A stretch of 64,000 bases of DNA from Channa striata (lineage: Eukaryota; Chordata; Actinopteri; Anabantiformes; Channidae). The stretch lies in contig CM065176.1 in the NCBI GenBank assembly GCA_033026295.1, positions 7,915,945 through 7,979,944 on the forward strand, in the 5' to 3' direction. The notes beneath the pieces were generated by a model that was not told where the DNA came from, searched no databases, and saw only the letters and a list, made by a program, of their open reading frames with translations. Made by a program: the position numbers and the translations under genes. How positions within the stretch are numbered: the stretch's first letter is position 1; every line of letters starts with the position of its first letter. This document shows positions 58,301 to 64,000 of the stretch, piece after piece.

Positions 58301-61300
58301 CCAAGATTATCAGTAAAATAAGAAAGATTTTAGTTCATCCTTAATTTCAAGTTGCAAATCCCCTCGAGGTGGCCTGTGATATTACATTGATATGAATGGT
58401 ACATCGGTAACACGAGGTCCCAGCGACCTCTGACCACCAAAATCTAATCCGTTTATCCAAATGGAAATTCGTGTCCGTCTGTAGACTTGTGTAGAAGGGG
58501 AGGAGTAGTTTTTTCCTCCAGCTTTCTTCATACTTCATCACCGAGAATCATCGTGACAAATAAGCACATTTTCACCACAATACATTCAGCGGACGTGCAG
58601 ACACACTTGACCAATAATCTCGTTGTGATTCTGATCATTTTTGGAGTCTTTCATGCGCAAAACAAAATAGTTGCGCTCGCCACCAGAAGAGCAAAGAGAA
58701 GCAGGCAGATAAAGCGGACCGAGGCATAAAGAGAGAGGAAATGGCTTTTTATGCCCGTCGTCATTTCTGTAGGCGTTTGAAAAGGCACCTAAAGAATAAG
58801 CAGTGGTTTGGGCTTGAGTGTGAGCACTAGTGAAGGGCCAGAGTAGAACAAAGAACCCACTGCCAATTTGATTATAATATCACACCTATTCAGAGAGTTA
58901 ATGTGGTGTCTCAGATGTCAGGCTGTCCTCTTTCTCTGTCTCAGCCTGTTCTCCTCCTTCCCCCACACATCCCTCCCTGGTCCACTCTTACTCTTTTAGT
59001 CTCATCCTCTTCTTTCTCTTTGCTTTGTGCTGGAGATCAGCCTTTACTCGAGGGGCTTTGATGAAATCCTTTCAAGGCAGAATGTGACGGTCTGAAATGT
59101 CATTCTCAGATCAGATGTCTCTGAAACAAGGCTTGTCATATCATTTGGCGCGTTCCACTTCATTAGCGTTTTGTTCGGTTTCACGTCAGCTTTCACAAAC
59201 ACAATCGCTCACTAAAATCACTTGTGGCTTCCTACTTTCTTTCTCACTTATGATTTACAAAGAGAATTATCCCGCGCATTGGAAAGAAAGCAGCGCTTCT
59301 CTTCAAGTGGATGGGGATTTCTTTTGCTCTGACATTCACCTGAAGTCCTCTTATAAACGCTGGATACAGAGGAATTGTGTTATAAATAGGAATTTTTTAG
59401 CCATGCTTACAGCTTATCTCCAGCAGTGGCTGGGCTGGTCACAATGATGTTCTAATGCTGTTATCCTGTCGCAAATTGGAGTTGACCTAAACTGTGTTTT
59501 TGGACTAAATAGCTGCATGCATTGGTACGTCGTCTGTATGCGTCAGTGTGGCTTATATATGCAAACAACATCAGAATGATGTTTACTGTAATTTAACATT
59601 TCAACATTTATTATACAAAATTCTTTGCACATGAACATGTTGTTTGTTGACTGACTGTTTGGTTGCACAGAAGGATCCTTGATCCCTGTTGGACAATTCA
59701 TCTAGACTTTACCACCAGACATAATAAATAAAGGAGGATTGCTTTTTTTTTTTACATGCTTCTGTTTATTTGATTCTGTCTGCTCCATCCCACAAGACCT
59801 CAAAAAGAAACTATATCCATGGACAAGTCATAATTGCAGATCTCGAAAGTTTATTCAAGCGTTTCCGAGCAAATTAACGAGGCACTGAAAAATGAAATCT
59901 CAATCAACATTACACTGGTAGAAGTTTTTCCGGTACCTAGAGGAAAAATATTCCCCACTGCTTTAACTCCTGCCCAGAGTGAATGTGAACATCTTTTCCT
60001 GGCCAGGTACTGCCAGGGAGTTTATAATTGAGTTGAGACTCAGGAAATACTCATTAAGACGTTGTCAGTCGCTAGAGGAGGCCATGCTCAATGTGTTTAG
60101 ACACCACTGAGACTGCAGGCATCCCAGAGCCCTGCTCTTCTCCAGCTGGAGGGCAAAAGTGTACGTCTGCGTGCAGGTGCGAGTGTGTGTGTTCATGCAT
60201 GATTGTGTGCATGGGTTTAATAAACTCACAGGTCCGTGGAGCACCATCTGCCTGCACACTGTCTGATCGAGCAGGAGCTGGTTTTGAGAGACATGCCTGT
60301 CACCCACCGCGTGTGACAAACCCATAGAAACACCTGTCTATTGTCTCCCCCCAGAGCAGCTCCTTTAGTGGATGGAGGTGATGAGAGGAGGCAGCGCTGA
60401 CCTCTACCCGCGTCATTTCCTCTGGATGCTATAAGGAGTTCTGACGTATCACTACATGCAAATATTATGCAAATTCTGTAAAGACTTTACTCAATTGAAA
60501 GTTCATTTTGTAATTTATAATTAGCTTGATACACGCAGGGAAAAGTTTGTGCGTTTCCTGACGCTGTGAGGTTCCTGACCTCTGTGTCATTTCAATGAAT
60601 GGTCTTTTACTGTGTGTAACACTGAGCTGATGTGATCATTAAAACGAGCCTCAAGGTGTCTGGCCATTGATCATTTGATCTGCCTCTGCCTGCCTCAGAT
60701 GAAATTGATTTAAGCACCATCAATGGCGCCAACAGGCAAATGCGGAGCACACACACTCGCACTAACATCGACAACTGCCTTTACGGCTCAGTTTAACACC
60801 GAGCAGAGCGGGCGATTTGTGTTCTGCGCCAGGTGATACTGGGTCACCAATCATTGGCAGTAAATAATCAGACCCACTGTCCACGAATAAAAAAAAAACA
60901 AAAGGTGTGATTAGGGCTTGGTTGTGATTTTATCATTCCGATGTGTGCCACTGCCACGACAGAAAGCATGAAAATAAAAATAAAAATGAACTCACTGTAT
61001 TACAGCACTCATACCATTTTACTACCGGAATAACTCTTTCAATGCTGTAAAAGTTATGTGACATTGAAATTAGCTAGTTTTCACCAGCTAACAAAACACT
61101 TTGACTAGGAGCTGGAACATTCATCTAATGTAACTACGCCGTGAAAGTGGCTCAGCCGGAGCCGGTCCCTTATAGGCCTCATCAGCAGTCCCGTAAATGA
61201 CTTCTATAGGCATTTTAGTTAGTGTGATAAACAAGGGCTTAATAAAAGAGACCATCTTCCCTTTATGACCCAAATAAATACATAAAATAAATAAACAATT

Positions 61301-62790
61301 GCATTTTCACACGTGTGTTTGTGGGTGTGCATGTCACCGTGTTCATGTGTCTGGATCCCCCGTGTTTTGTTCTAGAAGTCTACAACACGTGTACTACAGT
61401 ACAGTAATGCAGTCAGAGGTGAATCCACAATGCAGGATGGAGCTCCACCAGCATTTTCAGTGAGACAGATGGATGAAGTTCATTAAGCATGTGACAGTTA
61501 ACACCCCCAGTAGGGAGAAAACACTGCAGCGGATACATAAATGTTGGCTTTACCAGCCTCTGCCTCCTGTTCTTTGTACTCCAGAGTCAACATTTCTATT
61601 AGGCATGAGTTATAGTAACTAATGCTTATTGCTGCTGTGATTGTTATGAATGCTACCCTCTTGCTGTATGCGTTCACTGTATTTCTCCCATTGTTATGTA
61701 GATTATAGTTGCCTGCAGGCATTGACATGTGTCAAATCTGAAGATTTCCACTTTCAGCGAAATTGGAATCAATGATGAGAACATTGTACCGGGACCTTTC
61801 GACCGTTACATACGTGTAGAATCATTAGACCTACTCGGTTTTTTACATGTGATGCAGACTCGATTCAGTTGGTGTTTTATTAATTCTCGACTCATTCTAT
61901 AATCTGGAATCTGAAAACCTAAAATGGCTAAGACACGTGTGTAGAGTCTAAAAGCACAACAAAGTCCAAAGTTTGAAATCTCACATTCACTGAACAATAG
62001 CTATGATTTTAGAGATTATATCAAGGAAAATAGTTTTTCTATTCAGCCAGGGCTCACAAAGCTTGATCTGCGATGCCCCAAAGCCTTGTGAAAGAAGTGT
62101 GTAAAACCCAACTCAGAGCCCTCGGGTACCTTATCTGCTCTCACATGTATGAATCTCAAAGTGAGGACTCCTGCCCAGTCCCTCGGGACGTCTTGAGTGT
62201 TTCCTCAAACTTTCGGCGTGGTACAGTATGTGAGCATACAATATTAGACATATTTACTGTGTGATTTCCGTTTCTGCTAATTTGAAGGCAGGTACAAACC
62301 TCTGGTGCACCGTTACGAGAGCTTTGTTTAAGGGCCTTACAGTAATGTAGAACATGGTGATAAGTGTTAGCTTTTCCTTTGAGTGGATTAATTTAATCAC
62401 ACAGCTAATCATTCATCTAACAATGATTTTCCATCGTTTGCTTCTCAAACAGATTCTCTAATATCCACAGACTTTGCTACAGGATACGTCCGTTTGACTT
62501 TATTTCTTAGCGTGTGTGAGAGAGTGTCTAATGCAGAAGCTCCTATAACCTTGATTTTATCTGACGTGCTCTTGTGATTGTATGGCGTCTGATTGCACTT
62601 TTTCCTGCCTTCCTTTTGTCCCGTTCATAGCTTTGTCAATAAAGTATTAATTTCTCAATTTCTTCCGCTTGTTTCTTTCTCTCCAGATATGACAGCAAAG
62701 TTTGAGCATTTCACTTTTCTGTTGTTGACGGTTTTGTTTCCGCATCCTTCTGGTTTTTAAACTGTGCACCGCTGTGTGTTGATTCTCCAG
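55346..62790. other. intronic sequence up to the second cdh13 exon, no gene recognised
   Basis: Unassigned AT-rich intron with a poly-T run at 57142-57157 and a pyrimidine-rich block at 58925-59030. It ends in the acceptor of the 62791 exon. None of its open frames (for example 56207-56515 + and 59097-59447 +) shows a domain. Confidence 0.5.
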
Positions 62791-62931
62791 ACGCTGCCAA
62801 CCACGACCTATGAGTTGGAGATTGTGGCCAAGGACATGGCAGGAAGTGAGGTGGGCCTAACAGGAACAGCCACTGCTACCATTACCATCACAGACAAGAA
62901 CGACCATGCCCCAGAGTTCACACATCCGCTG
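62791..62931 (+). CDS. cdh13: cadherin-13 (T-cadherin) internal exon, C-terminal end of EC2
   Basis: This exon is 141 bp, exactly 47 codons, with phase 0 at both ends. It encodes the last strands of EC2: YELEIVAKDMAG, then VGLTGTATATITI, then the linker motif DKNDHAPEF at 62893-62919. That linker is the canonical DxNDxxPxF calcium-binding signature between cadherin repeats, so the EC2-EC3 calcium site is intact. The 47-codon length equals the interval between the corresponding points in mammalian T-cadherin as I recall it. The acceptor is gattctccag and the donor is CTG|gtgagc. An open frame upstream of 62791 is only intron read-through and contains an in-frame ATG with no meaning. The next exon, beginning EC3, is not visible before the window ends. 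Confidence 0.95.
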
Positions 62932-64000
62932 GTGAGCTACATCACTTTTTTTTTTTTCGTCTCTGCTTCTTTTGAATCGTGTGTTTTCTTTTTTATCCCC
63001 TTGTCACTTGAATGTACCTTCTTCAGACATTATGTGGGAAAATTCTGTTTGTTTACCCCTGCAGGGGGGTCAGAGGTTAGGGTCAGTCAGATATAGATAG
63101 ATGTATTGCATGTTTTCAAGGACTCGGGATACATCAGCAGGGCAGATGCTTCCCAGTAGCATCTTAAACCAAGGTCTGCTGGTTAACGAAAGCTTTGCTT
63201 ACTAATTAGGCAGATTACTTTATAAGTGGAGAATTTGAAATTAAAATAAAGTCTGTTACAGCGTAGTAGCATTTCCGAGGGCTTTTCTCCTATGGTGGGC
63301 AGCTGTGGTCCCTCACAGCACACTTAGACTTTTACTTTGAATATCTTTCACCTTCAATAAACAAAAGGTCAAGCACATTGAGATAAATTACCATACATTC
63401 ACATACAATAGTTAGTACTGAAATAATAGCCAGAGGTGATTAACTCCACAATACAAAGTGCCTTAAATAGCCCTGTAATAATTTGACCAGTGCAACAGAC
63501 ATGGTTTATTCAACAAAGTTTTTTTGATGCGACATTTCTTTCCTTTACTTTGCAGAAGTCTTAATTCAGTTTTAAGCTGCCAGTGACACTCAACACTTAA
63601 TAATCCAAAAACTAGCAGAAAAACAGAGGGATTGTTCAATTTGAGCTGCCATACTCTATTAGATACCTGCACACTGGTCACAAAATATTTTAAATTGCTT
63701 CCTCGTTGCCGTACTTTTAATCATTATCGGCAGTGACAATAAAGGTTTTTTGCAGGTGTTTCACATTCTGAGCGTGCCACAAAAGAACGACACTATGTCC
63801 TTCAAACCTCCAGAACATCAATTTAATGTGAAAACACCTGTACAGCAAATGTTCGATTTACTGTGGCTTGACACTAATTGAAACGGAAGCAAAGCGGGTG
63901 AATTACTGTAGTGGGAGACGACAATGTTTTAGTTAGTTAGAGAAACACAAATGAACAGATTGGTGAGTGTGATGGGAGTTTGTTCATTTACTGCCGCATG
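62932..64000 (+). other. cdh13: cdh13 intron downstream of the second visible exon (5' part)
   Basis: This is the start of the next intron after the donor gtgagc. It holds a poly-T run at 62946-62957 and otherwise unassigned AT-rich sequence. No segment resembling the beginning of EC3 was found before the window end. Confidence 0.85.

Larger units (their letters stand above)
26203..62790 (+). other. cdh13: cdh13 intron between the two visible exons (36,588 bp)
   Basis: This is a GT-AG intron in phase 0. The donor is GAG|gtaggt and the acceptor is ttgattctccag|ACG. Coding sequence reads directly across the junction (LDRE then TLPTT), in the same place as in mammalian CDH13. Very large introns are typical of this gene. 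The contents listed below are transposon relics, microsatellites and unassigned AT-rich DNA. No nested gene is supported. Confidence 0.93.

Noticed and set aside
62764..63096. 110-codon open frame beginning with ATG at 62764
   Set aside because: Only 62791-62931 is coding, as a cdh13 exon. The ends are read-through into intron on both sides.
62932..64000. the following cdh13 exon (start of EC3)
   Set aside because: No reading frame resembling the EC3 start with an acceptor was found.
1..64000. CRISPR arrays, bacterial-type operons or defence systems
   Set aside because: No regularly spaced direct repeats, no ribosome-binding-site/ORF organisation, and clear vertebrate intron-exon structure.

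Overview
This window is vertebrate nuclear DNA, almost certainly from a teleost fish. It holds two consecutive coding exons of one gene on the + strand, cadherin-13 (cdh13; T-cadherin/H-cadherin), and otherwise only intron. The exons lie at 26024-26202 and 62791-62931. They join in phase 0 and encode the middle and C-terminal parts of extracellular cadherin repeat 2 (EC2), including its calcium-binding DAD, LDRE and DxNDxxP motifs. The intron between them is 36,588 bp. Bases 1-26023 belong to the preceding intron and 62932-64000 to the following one. No other protein-coding gene, rRNA, tRNA gene or CRISPR array can be supported.

The teleost assignment rests on the transposon content. There are several Tc1-like relics with fish-type termini, a pogo-like internally deleted element, a DIRS-like tyrosine-recombinase retrotransposon remnant, a tRNA-derived SINE, a LINE-type 3' tail, TTAA-ended MITE-like repeats and many long dinucleotide microsatellites. 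These are recognised from memory of fish repeats; no database was searched.

Layout. Bases 1-26 kb (upstream intron) are the most transposon-rich part: a first MITE-like copy (2770-2993), a pogo-like deletion derivative (6291-7075), a truncated Tc1-like element (about 7900-8943), a DIRS-like remnant with inverted terminal repeats and an internal complementary region (about 9945-12003) carrying a SINE, a LINE tail (about 14975-15385), a (GT)n(GA)n tract, an (AAT)n tract with an adjacent near-perfect hairpin (20455-20496), and a second MITE-like copy (25467-25858). In the 36.6 kb intron there are a second Tc1 relic (about 30150-30650), a third MITE-like copy (34541-34940), alternating purine- and pyrimidine-rich blocks, a G-quadruplex motif, an (AT)30 tract, two terminal-inverted-repeat remnants and a solo Tc1 terminus near 55.3 kb. 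Several repeat-free stretches rich in homeodomain-type TAATTA motifs could be conserved noncoding elements.

The best candidates for follow-up are the DIRS-like remnant, which keeps the characteristic inverted-repeat and internal-complement architecture while reduced to about 2 kb; the MITE-like family, whose short copy has become a perfect 17-bp palindrome; and a stretch at 45527-45870 flanked by strong splice signals that, if used, would truncate T-cadherin. I found no evidence of a wholly new biological system.
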